Shown: positions 1-6,922 of the stretch, piece by piece
Layout of the letters: every line of letters begins with the position of its first letter
Numbering within the stretch: the stretch's first letter is position 1
NCBI RefSeq assembly: GCF_036250735.1
Contig: NZ_CP109430.1
Location: 9,796,001 to 9,860,000 of the forward strand
Source: Streptosporangium sp. NBC_01495
GTDB lineage: Bacteria; Actinomycetota; Actinomycetes; Streptosporangiales; Streptosporangiaceae
DNA length: 64,000 bases
Direction of reading: 5' to 3'
Notes under the pieces: generated by a model
Database searches by the model: none
What the model was told of the DNA's origin: nothing
Seen by the model: the letters and a program-made list of their open reading frames with translations, nothing else
Translations under genes and position numbers: made by a program

Positions 1-617
1 CGGCTCCGGAAGGGGCGTTCCTAGGTGTCGGCACGGTGACCGTGGTGACACCACTGCGACTGGACCCAGAGCGCAACCGCCCCGTGGTCGCCCTGGACGA
101 CATGCGCTCAGGCAAGCGCCTGGAAGACCTCGCGCGCTCCTTCGGGCTCACCGTGGCCTCCGACAACGTCTCGGTCGACGGGCAGATCGACCTCAACCGG
201 CCCGGCCTGCTTGTCATCTGCGGTCCCCGGATGGCGGAGGCGATGCGAACCGCGTACGACACCGACCCCGTGATCAGGTGGGAGCGCGACGACCTCGGCT
301 GGTTGCTGCGCGACACCCGGACCGACGTGGCTTATCGCTCCGGCAGCCAGGTCGACCCGCCGAAGCCGACCGACTCGGCTTACCTCGGCCGTCTCCCCCG
401 TCCGGATGGCACCGGCACGTTCCTGGCCATCGCGGGCATTCACCCCAATGGCTCGCTCGGCGTCGTCGATCTGCTCGCCTCCGAGATCGCCACCATCTGG
501 GGTCAGGTGGGTGACAAGCGTTTCTCCACTGTCGTCGCCGTCGAATATGACCCTGCCACGGGGGAACCGGTCCGTACGCAACTGGCCGGCCCTCTCTATC
601 GGCACGAAGACGACTGA
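1..617 (+). CDS. C-terminal part of an unrecognised protein, cut by window edge
   Basis: The frame is open from base 3 without a stop, so the GTG at 36 is unlikely to be the true start and this is the C-terminal ~205 residues of a longer protein. I do not recognise the family. The visible part is soluble and mixed alpha/beta, with an LNRPGLLVICGPR segment reading like a beta strand with a glycine turn, then a WERDDLGWLL segment and a small-residue region IAGIHPNGSLGVVDLLASE. No transmembrane segment or catalytic signature is evident. It ends one base before the GTG of the PP2C-like gene, so the two are probably co-transcribed and may be functionally linked (inference). Confidence 0.6.
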   Translation, partial: APEGAFLGVGTVTVVTPLRLDPERNRPVVALDDMRSGKRLEDLARSFGLTVASDNVSVDGQIDLNRPGLLVICGPRMAEAMRTAYDTDPVIRWERDDLGWLLRDTRTDVAYRSGSQVDPPKPTDSAYLGRLPRPDGTGTFLAIAGIHPNGSLGVVDLLASEIATIWGQVGDKRFSTVVAVEYDPATGEPVRTQLAGPLYRHEDD

Positions 618-618
618 C

Positions 619-1440
619 GTGCGACTCAGCCTCGCCACCGAACCCGCACACGCCGATCGGCCCAATGAGGACTTCATCGGGGCCACTTCTGGCGCGGTGG
701 TACTCCTGGACGGTGCCGGGACTCCGGCGGGACTGAAAACGGGCTGTTCCCATGGCGTCGCCTGGTACGCCCGCACGCTCGGCTCAACCCTGCTGGCCGC
801 AGTCACCCAAAACGCCGACACCTTGACCGAGATCCTGTCCGAGTCGATTAAGAACGTCGCCTCGTTGCATGACTTCACCTGTGACCTGGTTCATGCGGGA
901 TCCCCTTCGGCCACGGTCTCAATGGTTCGCCGTGCGGGTGACGTCCTGGAATGGCTGGTGCTGGCTGACTCCGCCTTTGTCCTCGACACCGGTACGACGG
1001 AGCCGACAGTGATCTGTGACGATCGAGTGAGCCGGATCGGGGCGCGCTACCGGACGGTGATGGATGGCCTGCCGGGCGGAAGCCCAGAACATGCCGAAGC
1101 ATTTCGCGGCTACGTCGAGACGTTGCGCGATCACCGCAACCGGGACGGCGGTTTCTGGGTGGCCTCCGTCGATCCCCTCGCCGCAGAACACGCCCTCACC
1201 GGTACCGTCCCGGTGGATCAGGTGCGGGCGGTGGCGTTGCTGAGCGATGGCGCTTCCCGCCTCGTCGACCGCTTCGCCCTGGCATCTTGGCGAAAGCTTC
1301 TCGACCTCCTCGGCCAGGACGGCCCCGACGAACTGATCCACCGTGTCCGAGAGGCCGAACGCAGTGATCCGGACAGCTCCCGCTGGCCTCGGGGCAAGGT
1401 CTATGACGATGCCACTGCGGCGCTCTGGAAATTCTCCTAA
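619..1440 (+). CDS. PP2C-like protein phosphatase domain protein
   Basis: A 273-residue protein from the GTG at 619, one base after the preceding stop; this start gives translational coupling and removes the overlap that an upstream start would need. PP2C-type metal-binding signatures can be seen: RPNEDF near residue 14, VVLLDGAG near 27, LSDGAS near 208 and DDATAALW near the C-terminus. PP2C enzymes dephosphorylate Ser/Thr using two metal ions held by such aspartates. The motifs are looser than in PstP (43304-44617), so activity is not certain; it may be a divergent phosphatase paired with the upstream protein. No membrane segment is seen. Confidence 0.75.
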   Translation: MRLSLATEPAHADRPNEDFIGATSGAVVLLDGAGTPAGLKTGCSHGVAWYARTLGSTLLAAVTQNADTLTEILSESIKNVASLHDFTCDLVHAGSPSATVSMVRRAGDVLEWLVLADSAFVLDTGTTEPTVICDDRVSRIGARYRTVMDGLPGGSPEHAEAFRGYVETLRDHRNRDGGFWVASVDPLAAEHALTGTVPVDQVRAVALLSDGASRLVDRFALASWRKLLDLLGQDGPDELIHRVREAERSDPDSSRWPRGKVYDDATAALWKFS

Positions 1441-1450
1441 GGCATTTTGT

Positions 1451-1550
1451 CGACCCCCCTAGACAGTTCGCCGACTCCGGCTTAACTTATTTGCATAGCC
1501 CCCTAGACATCTTGTTCTCGCGGAACGGCCGCACCTGTCTAGGGGGGTCG
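1451..1550. repeat. Inverted repeat pair plus third copy upstream of the pra relic
   Basis: CGACCCCCCTAGACAG at 1451-1466 is the exact reverse complement of CTGTCTAGGGGGGTCG at 1535-1550, giving 16-bp arms about 68 bases apart. The core CCCCCTAGACA recurs at about 1499-1509 in the first orientation. The block lies directly upstream of the RBS and ATG at 1568. Spaced copies of one motif in a promoter region suggest an operator for the mobile-element gene; a recombination or replication site is also possible. Confidence 0.6.
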
Positions 1551-1567
1551 GCAGCAGGAGTTGCATC

Positions 1568-1866
1568 ATGGCCATCCAAGGCCCCATCCCCGTCCGCTTC
1601 GAGCAGGTCTTCCCGCACGGCTGCTTCATCGTCGGCGAGGTCGAGCAGGTCAAGGACTTCGACGCCTCCTCCAAGGGCCGAACCGTCTACGCCAAGGACA
1701 AGAACACCGGAGAGCTGGTGTGGCAGGTCGCCGTCATGGACGGGCTCCCGACGTGGCCGAGCGGGCGGGGCACGGGGTGGACGCGCTGCTCAAGGTCTAC
1801 GCCAAGTGCATTGACGGAGGCGCGGAGATCGCCAACCGCAGGATCGAGGACGCGTTGGCCGCGTGA
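1568..1866 (+). pseudogene. Scar: Pra-like replication activator start joined to integrase C-terminus
   Basis: Starting at ATG 1568 after a CAGGAG-type RBS, about 59 residues beginning MAIQGPIPVRFEQVFPHG match what I know of Pra-like 'plasmid replication, integration and excision activator' proteins of actinomycete integrative conjugative elements. Around 1745 the similarity stops. In the other frame, about 40 residues follow, including VAERAGHG and LLKVYAKC, ending ANRRIEDALAA at 1866. That is the usual C-terminus of a tyrosine integrase; the Tyr codon at 1798-1800 would be the catalytic one. Everything between (most of pra, tra/rep functions, the start of int) is gone, consistent with one internal deletion. 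Non-functional as an integrase; a 124-residue chimera could still be translated. Confidence 0.8.
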
Positions 1867-1880
1867 CTCGCCATTCAGCG

Positions 1881-1917
1881 AAGAGGCCTCGGAAACACCG
1901 GGGTCTCTTCTGCTCTA
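1881..1917 (+). terminator. Hairpin after integrase relic 1
   Basis: The segment GAAGAGGCCTCGG, then AAACA, then CCGGGGTCTCTTC can form an imperfect hairpin just after the integrase stop. A diverged copy with a better stem occurs after the second integrase tail at about 5829-5861, so this looks like the original int terminator. Confidence 0.6.
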
Positions 1918-1933
1918 TCAAGGTGCGCCGAAG

Positions 1934-2518
1934 TCACGATAGGTACCTGTCGAACTCGCACTCAATGAGGTCCCAGAACGACCTGTAGCGGACCTCGCCC
2001 GGATGCCAGGTCGCGAAGTCCCATGCCTCCCACTCGCCGTCCGGTCCGACGACGTGCGGGTTGAGCAGGTACACCTGCCCCTCGATGTACTCGGATATGT
2101 AGAGGCTTCCGGACATGGACTCCTGATGGAGATACCACTGATCCTGTGGGTCGTGATCGTCCTCCAAGTGATCCCAGATCTGGGCGAGTTCTGGGTCGAC
2201 ATCACGGGTCCAGCCGACTTCGGCCAGGGGCATCAGGCGGAGAAATGCGTGGCTGTACTCGTCCCAGCCATTGGTGACCTGGAGGAATTCCCGATAGCTT
2301 GGCGGCAGACGCATGCCGAGGCGTTCCTCGTGTCGCGCGATCTCGACCTCCCCGGCACCCGGCGCGCCGAGCCAGGTGGCACGGCCGAATCCGTTGTCCG
2401 GATCCGCTCGCTGTTTCGGCGGAATAGCCCTGTACTCGGCGAAGGACTTCTGGGCCGCGTCGTTCACGGTGCGGAGAAGGTCGCCCCAGGGGTAACGGGG
2501 GGTATTGGAGATCACCAT
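1934..2518 (-). CDS. SMI1/KNR4 family protein
   Basis: A 194-residue protein if started at the ATG at 2518; the open frame extends 20 codons further, but that extension is not protein-like. Residues 61-85 hold the family hallmark: the helix ARHEERLGMRLPPSYREFL followed by VTNGW. Acidic and aromatic stretches follow (DHLEDDHDPQDQWYLH), as in other members. SMI1/KNR4 domains in bacteria are often immunity proteins against contact-dependent or polymorphic toxins, but many have unknown roles. No toxin gene is seen beside it. It lies in the tRNA-Ser integration region and follows another same-strand gene by 96 bases, which fits cargo of a former mobile element. Confidence 0.8.
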   Translation of the reverse strand: MVISNTPRYPWGDLLRTVNDAAQKSFAEYRAIPPKQRADPDNGFGRATWLGAPGAGEVEIARHEERLGMRLPPSYREFLQVTNGWDEYSHAFLRLMPLAEVGWTRDVDPELAQIWDHLEDDHDPQDQWYLHQESMSGSLYISEYIEGQVYLLNPHVVGPDGEWEAWDFATWHPGEVRYRSFWDLIECEFDRYLS

Positions 2519-2614
2519 GGCAGGGACCCTAACGGTCACACCCGACAGTTCAGCCGATGTAAGGCGCAACCGTCCCACCTGACCGGTTTTGATTCTGCCC
2601 TTGGTTTCCCTGTA

Positions 2615-3094
2615 TCAGCCGCCCGCCTCGCTCCAGCCCTCGTCGAGCCTGGCCAGCAGCAGCTTCGCACCGGGACGATGCCCACCGCCTCCGGACGGAT
2701 CATCGGCAACACGGCGGAGCATGTCCGTGGCACCACGGACGCGCCTCACGATTCCTTCGATGAGGCCGACAGACTTGGCCGATAGGTCCTCGTAGGTCCC
2801 GAACCCCGGCTCGGGACAGAAGCACCCCCACCAGTCCAGCAGCACGCTCAACGCCTCCTGCCGGGGTGGTCCCGGCCGTTCCCCAATCGCCTCCAGGAGC
2901 ACGCTCGCCGCGGGAACGGCGGCCGGGGAGAGGGTTCCGGCGTGGTCGTTCGTGACCGCGTGCCGGAGATCGGCCAGCGCACGGGCAGCCTGCCGAGCGT
3001 CTGTAGACCGGGTCAGTGCCTCCATCGCCGCTCGGGCGGCATCCGGGAGATACCAGGTCGGTCCCGGTATCCGGCCCCAGTCCATATGATCCAT
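2615..3094 (-). CDS. Unrecognised helical cargo protein
   Basis: A 159-residue protein from ATG 3094, chosen because GGGAGGGGAG lies just upstream; a longer frame to 3160 runs into the repeat that carries the tRNA-Ser fragment. The sequence is alanine- and leucine-rich and looks all-helical, with a distinctive WWGCFCPEPGF segment near residue 88 and a helical C-terminus (ARLDEGW). No catalytic motif is visible. It is followed on the same strand by the SMI1/KNR4 gene, so both may be cargo or immunity-type genes left by an integrated element. The promoter would lie inside the 222-bp direct repeat at 3123-3344. Confidence 0.6.
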   Translation of the reverse strand: MDHMDWGRIPGPTWYLPDAARAAMEALTRSTDARQAARALADLRHAVTNDHAGTLSPAAVPAASVLLEAIGERPGPPRQEALSVLLDWWGCFCPEPGFGTYEDLSAKSVGLIEGIVRRVRGATDMLRRVADDPSGGGGHRPGAKLLLARLDEGWSEAGG

Positions 3095-3122
3095 GGCTCC
3101 CCTCCCGATTCTCGGGGCAGGA

Positions 3123-3344
3123 TTCTCTCGCGCGACCTGGGAGAACGTCTCAAGATCCATCCCGCATATATCCCGCGAACACCGGCCGAGAGCCGCTCAG
3201 AGCGGCATACGGCTACACACCCCGGAAACGATCAACGGCGCCTCACCAAGGCCAAGTGCCTGGTCAGACGCCGTTTGCGATGCTCAGCGGAGAGCGTGGG
3301 ATTCGAACCCACGAGACCGGTCACCCGGCCCAGCGGTTTTCAAG
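3123..3344. repeat. Direct repeat copy 1 (integration-site flank with tRNA-Ser 3' half)
   Basis: This stretch closely matches 6551-6772, also 222 bases, in the same orientation. Identity is highest from about 3176, with long exact runs through the hairpin ACGGCG...CGCCGT (about 3235-3274) and the tRNA part. It ends abruptly at 3344, the edge of the anticodon loop in the tRNA copy, after which the sequences are unrelated. That is the pattern left by site-specific integration into a tRNA gene. Confidence 0.85.
3288..3344 (-). pseudogene. Displaced tRNA-Ser(UGA) 3' half (att-site scar)
   Basis: On the minus strand this is the anticodon loop, extra arm, T arm and acceptor 3' strand of the tRNA-Ser found intact at 6716-6804, with one base difference (C at about 3331). 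The 5' half is missing: beyond 3344 the sequence reads GGGGGCTTCG instead of the anticodon stem and D arm. It cannot fold into a tRNA. The break at the anticodon loop matches the crossover point used by tyrosine integrases that target tRNA genes. Confidence 0.85.
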
Positions 3345-3463
3345 GGGGCTTCGTTCCGAGAGAACAAGGGGGCTCTGAGCAGGGCAGGAACCTTCCTCTC
3401 GGCACCGTCCACAGAAGATCATCCCGCATATATCCCACGCGCCCGGTTCGATACCTTGACGAT

Positions 3464-3829
3464 GTGTCGATCAGCGAACGCCATCTGTCAGCCGAGGAGC
3501 AAGCCGTCATCCTGGCTCTTCTTACGCAAGATTTCCCTGGCGTGGATGAACTTCGAGCTCAGGTCCCTTCGGCAATTGTGGCCGGACGGTGCGGGTGTGG
3601 ATGTGCAACGGTGGATCTTCGGGCAGGAACAAAGCCTCGTGCACTCGCCTCCCCGGTACAAAACGGGGTGCTGATCTCCGCCAGCGTGCGCGGGCGCGAT
3701 GACGGTGTCCTGCTCTTCGTCGAGAACGGTCATCTTTCGTACCTTGAGGTCTACTCCGTCGATGACGAGCCGGCCTCGCTCCCGCAGCCTGAAGATGTCA
3801 CCGTTGACCCGCCAGGCTCCTGGGAGTGA
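3464..3829 (+). CDS. Small conserved unknown protein with CGCGCATVD motif
   Basis: A 121-residue protein from GTG 3464. Earlier in-frame codons run through the tRNA-Ser scar and cannot be coding, so the start must lie after about 3420. The N-terminal half is helical (LSAEEQAVILALL, then FPGVDELRAQV) and leads into GRCGCGCATVDL, a glycine/cysteine cluster followed by a beta-rich C-terminal half (GVLLFVENGHLSYLEVYSVD) and an acidic, proline-rich end. The cysteine cluster may bind metal, though the pattern is not a standard zinc finger. Similar short proteins occur in actinobacteria without a known role. It is the first gene inside the interval bounded by the two att-like repeats. Confidence 0.65.
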   Translation: MSISERHLSAEEQAVILALLTQDFPGVDELRAQVPSAIVAGRCGCGCATVDLRAGTKPRALASPVQNGVLISASVRGRDDGVLLFVENGHLSYLEVYSVDDEPASLPQPEDVTVDPPGSWE

Positions 3830-3894
3830 TGTGAATGACCTCGCCGAGCTACTCCGGCCCTGATAGCCCCTGGTGTCCGAGACGAACGAGCCAC

Positions 3895-4494
3895 CTACCA
3901 GTCGCTGATCCCCCAGACGTACCAGGGGCCGTCGATGTGGTCGTAGGTGCCAGGTCCGTCGATGTCGTACGGATCACCGTTCGGAACCCAGGCGAGGCCA
4001 TAACTGGTGAGAAAACCCGTGTCGTCGATCATGAAGCCGAAGGCGCTGGGGGATCCTTCAAGGTACTCGACGGGATACAGGCAGATCCAACTCCGCTTTC
4101 CAGGCGGCGTCCCCTCCGACACCGTCTTCGCGAAGTGGTCGAGGCAGGAGCGCGACAACTCGAAACGCATCTTGACCGGTGCACCGACGTAGACCAGTGA
4201 GGCGACCAGCACCACGATCAGAGGCGGCACGGCCCAGAACGGCCAGTTTCGGCGCAATGCGACCAGCCTCCCAGACATAACAAGGAGGACACCAAGTACG
4301 ATCAACCAGCCAGCGCCGAACAACAGCCAGCCGGGACCAACGAGCATGAACCATGCGTAGTGCCACCCGGGAGCACTCGTCGCATACATCATCCCGAACC
4401 CCAGCAATACGGCGACCGTCACCCATGCCCCGCCTTTGACATCAATGGGGGCACGCGGGTGATGCACGTCAGGAAGATCATTCGTTGCGTCCAC
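3895..4494 (-). CDS. Unrecognised membrane protein
   Basis: About 199 residues if started at the GTG at 4494; the frame is open to 4689, but the extra N-terminal residues are arginine/proline-rich and read like non-coding GC-rich sequence. No convincing RBS is seen, so the start is uncertain. Three hydrophobic segments follow: WVTVAVLLGFGMMYAT, then WLLFGAGWLIVLGVLLVM, then PPLIVVLVASLVYVG. A C-terminal domain of about 95 residues with two cysteines (SRSCLDHF, SWICLYPVEY) and an aromatic C-terminus (GPWYVWGISDW) comes last and is probably extracellular. It sits within the mobile-element interval; function unknown. Confidence 0.55.
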   Translation of the reverse strand: MDATNDLPDVHHPRAPIDVKGGAWVTVAVLLGFGMMYATSAPGWHYAWFMLVGPGWLLFGAGWLIVLGVLLVMSGRLVALRRNWPFWAVPPLIVVLVASLVYVGAPVKMRFELSRSCLDHFAKTVSEGTPPGKRSWICLYPVEYLEGSPSAFGFMIDDTGFLTSYGLAWVPNGDPYDIDGPGTYDHIDGPWYVWGISDW

Positions 4495-4762
4495 CGCGTG
4501 ATCGTAACTGTCGCTCGTGGCGATTCCGCCGCACTCATGTGCACGTTTTGTGCAGAATCCTCGACCGGAGTCGGGAGCGGCTGGTAATCCCACATGGGCG
4601 GTGCTTGATCTACCAGCACGCTGGTCAGGACCGGGACGAGGTCGTCGCCAGGGCGCTCGGCAGGCGTTCAAGAAGGCGCGAGAAGCCATCGATCACGGAG
4701 TTCCCGTGAACAGGGAAAGGCCAGGCCACCGGATAAAGGGGGGCCCGGCCTTTCGCATGCGA

Positions 4763-4803
4763 GTCGACGAGGGGAATCGAACCCCCTGACCTACAGTTCA
4801 TAA
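4763..4803 (-). pseudogene. Possible tRNA 3'-half fragment of unknown specificity
   Basis: On the minus strand GGGGG-TTCGATT-CCCCT has the shape of a tRNA T arm, preceded by a variable-loop-like AGGTCA and followed by a seven-base acceptor-like CGTCGAC. The upstream half does not pair into an anticodon stem or D arm, so it is not a whole tRNA. It may be another att scar. The stretch 4495-5088 otherwise shows no gene I can support. Confidence 0.3.
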
Positions 4804-5088
4804 GATCTCGGTACGCGACTCTCGGACCTGCTGCTTCCCAGTTCAGCGGCGGTTTCGCTGTGTCCGTGAGTCCCCTTACTTCCCCCTTGTTCACCTTGCT
4901 GACGGGCACGCAACGGGCACGGCAGACGCCCAACCCAAACCGCATCAGTAGCTCGGGAGGCCATCGTTCAGGACAGTCCCGCCTGGACCAACGCCCCTCC
5001 CCGATCTTCCTGAAACGCGCTGGTACGGCGGTGAACCGCAACCCAAATTGCAACCCGGATGAGAGACGTCAGCCCTGGTGCTCGGCGG

Positions 5089-5715
5089 TCATATGGCTGT
5101 GCTTCTGTTCAGTAGCACTAATCGCTCTTCGCAAGGGCTCCATTGGATAGCGATGAGTCCGCCATACTTTGCGGCCAATCTGCGCCGCAAAGCCTGGTCG
5201 AATGTGTTCACCTCCAGAACCACTCGGTTGAGCTCCGCATACATCCCCATACCCAGGGAAGCGTCCGTTTCGTCGAGCGGTCCGCCTTCCACCTTCTCCA
5301 AAAGCGCCCGCAGCTCAGCTTGACTGTTCTTCACCCGTTCCACCAGGGGCACGATCCTGTACCGGACGATCTTCCCTTCCGACCAGTACGCTCCAGCGAC
5401 CGGCAGAGCGGCCAGCTCGCGCCCTCGTTCAGTGACGTACGGGGTGATCAGCTGGTACGGATCGTGCCGGATATAAGGCGGAGCAAGATCATGTGAGTAG
5501 GTCTCTGCCCGCTGTTCGGCAGCAATGAATGCCCGATTGAACGGCTCGATCCCCTCGTACGACCTGAGCGTCACAGGGCTGATCGGTTGGAAGTAGACCT
5601 CGGCCGCCTCCGCGCTCGCAGGGTAAACGATCAGCCGCCACTCCCTCTGGTGGAACGCGGGCGCCGCCGTGACGACGTAGAGAAAGACAAGAGCGAAGAT
5701 CAACCTTAATCGCAT
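5089..5715 (-). CDS. Unrecognised secreted or anchored protein
   Basis: A 208-residue protein beginning MRLRLIFALVFLYVVTAAPA, a clear signal peptide or N-terminal anchor. The mature part is soluble and mixed, with the segments VYFQPISPVTLRSYEGIEPF, AGAYWSEGKIVRYRIVPLVE and a helical stretch with ELRALLEKVEGG, ending at IQWSPCEERLVLLNRSTAI. A single cysteine lies near the C-terminus and no lipobox is evident. It is in the region between the two att-like repeats and is less GC-biased than the chromosomal genes nearby. I do not recognise the family. Confidence 0.6.
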   Translation of the reverse strand: MRLRLIFALVFLYVVTAAPAFHQREWRLIVYPASAEAAEVYFQPISPVTLRSYEGIEPFNRAFIAAEQRAETYSHDLAPPYIRHDPYQLITPYVTERGRELAALPVAGAYWSEGKIVRYRIVPLVERVKNSQAELRALLEKVEGGPLDETDASLGMGMYAELNRVVLEVNTFDQALRRRLAAKYGGLIAIQWSPCEERLVLLNRSTAI

Positions 5716-5781
5716 GCGCGGTGAGTCTAAAGGAGACCGCGCCTCGGTTACGCGTCCTGGATCTGGCTACGTATCTCGATG

Positions 5782-5817
5782 AGCCAACCGCAGGATCGAC
5801 GACGCATTGGCCGCATG
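5782..5817 (+). pseudogene. Second integrase 3' tail
   Basis: These 36 bases are nearly identical to the last 36 of the first integrase relic (1831-1866) and encode ANRRIDDALAA followed by TGA. Upstream of 5782 the similarity ends. The sequence after the stop also matches, including the terminator hairpin. So the end of a second, closely related integrase gene was left here after deletion. Confidence 0.75.
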
Positions 5818-5828
5818 ATCCATCTTCC

Positions 5829-5861
5829 AACGAAGGGGCCTCGGGAACACCGGAGCCCCTT
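5829..5861 (+). terminator. Hairpin after integrase relic 2
   Basis: GAAGGGGCCTCGG, GAACA, CCGGAGCCCCTTC forms a near-complete hairpin and corresponds to the hairpin after integrase relic 1. Confidence 0.65.
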
Positions 5862-5985
5862 CTGCTTTCACCCCGCTGCGACTCTGCTGCCTCATCCCTT
5901 CGTGTCAGCCGGCCCTCGCATCTCGGCTCTTTAGGTGCCGGGTCTTCGTCTTGGGTGGAATCCAGATATCCAGGACCAGCGACAT

Positions 5986-6474
5986 TCAGCCGGGCTCAAG
6001 CGCGCGCCAGTCCTCGGTGATGCAGCCTTCCTCGTAATCCCACCAACTGTCCTGCCCCTCGCTGAGGAGCTGCTTCGCTCCGGCGAGATTCGCTGTTGGA
6101 GGGATGTTCAGCGCCACCAAGCCAAACTGCTCAAGCCCTTCCCCCTCAATCCCCAAGGGGGCGAAGAGACCAAGGACGTTCTCCAAGTCTCCTTCGAGAT
6201 CGCCGCTGTCGTCTGGGACAACCCTGATCGTGCAGTTACCGGAGAACTCCACGACCTCCTTCGCCCACACGACGCCTTCGGCATCCGTTTCGATGCGCAC
6301 CACATCGCCACAGGCGACTCCGCGGACGAAGAAGGGGATGTTGTCCAATCTCGCGCGGCCTGGCCCCACAGGAATCGCCCACAGACGCTCAGAACCTGCC
6401 GGCGGCCAGCCGTCGTCATCCTGCTGAAGCTCGAACACCACACGCACATGCGTGGTCGGAGCGCTTTGCATCAC
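5986..6474 (-). CDS. DUF4265 domain protein
   Basis: A 162-residue protein whose whole length fits the DUF4265 family: an N-terminal HVRVVFELQQDDDGWPPAGSERLW, the core FFVRGVACGDVVRIETDAEG, and a C-terminal half containing GLFAPLGIEGEGLEQFGL and SWWDYEEGCITEDW. The family is a small soluble protein of unknown function, common in actinobacteria and frequently found among accessory genes. The ATG at 6474 is about 75 bases from the 222-bp direct repeat, so its promoter may lie in that repeat, as for the gene at 2615-3094. No partner gene is evident. Confidence 0.85.
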   Translation of the reverse strand: MMQSAPTTHVRVVFELQQDDDGWPPAGSERLWAIPVGPGRARLDNIPFFVRGVACGDVVRIETDAEGVVWAKEVVEFSGNCTIRVVPDDSGDLEGDLENVLGLFAPLGIEGEGLEQFGLVALNIPPTANLAGAKQLLSEGQDSWWDYEEGCITEDWRALEPG

Positions 6475-6550
6475 CGCAACAGGATGCCCTACGGGGACAA
6501 ATCATCCCGCTGGCGATCGCCATGCGACAGGCAGGACACTCGGTGTGGGC

Positions 6551-6772
6551 TTCTCGCGCGCCACCTGGGAAAACAGGACCAACATCATTCCGCGTATATT
6601 CCGCGAACACCGGCTCAGGGCCGCTCAGAGCGGCATACGGCTGCACACCCCGGAAACGATCAACGGCGCCTCACCAAGGCCAAGTGCCTGGTCAGACGCC
6701 GTTTCTGATGCTCAGCGGAGAGCGTGGGATTCGAACCCACGAGACCGGTCACCCGGCCTAGCGGTTTTCAAG
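6551..6772. repeat. Direct repeat copy 2 (flank and 3' half of intact tRNA-Ser)
   Basis: Same-orientation partner of 3123-3344. It runs from the tRNA-Ser 3' flank into the gene to its anticodon loop at 6772; beyond that this copy continues into the real anticodon stem while copy 1 does not. Confidence 0.85.
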
Positions 6773-6804
6773 ACCGCCGCCATCGTCCACTAGGCGAGCT
6801 CTCC
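6716..6804 (-). tRNA. tRNA-Ser(UGA)
   Basis: Full class II cloverleaf on the minus strand: acceptor GGAGAGC pairs with GCTCTCC, the anticodon stem GCGGT/ACCGC encloses the loop CTTGAAA with anticodon TGA, there is a long extra arm as expected for Ser, and the T loop is TTCGAAT. The 3' CCA is not encoded. This is the attachment site for the element scars to its left; its 3' half was probably supplied by an integrated element. Confidence 0.95.
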
Positions 6805-6922
6805 TGGTGACACGTCCGGAGAACGCGTCAGATTGCACCCTAGTCTCTCATTGGACCGGGCGTGCCTGGACCCGGCAGGCGCCACCGTTCCAATCTGGAG
6901 ACGTGGCGCCCGCCGGGGTGGA

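Noticed and set aside
3288-3344. Functional tRNA-Ser
   Set aside because: Only the 3' half is present; the D arm and 5' acceptor strand are missing.
4763-4803. Functional tRNA
   Set aside because: T-arm-like part has no matching anticodon or D arm.
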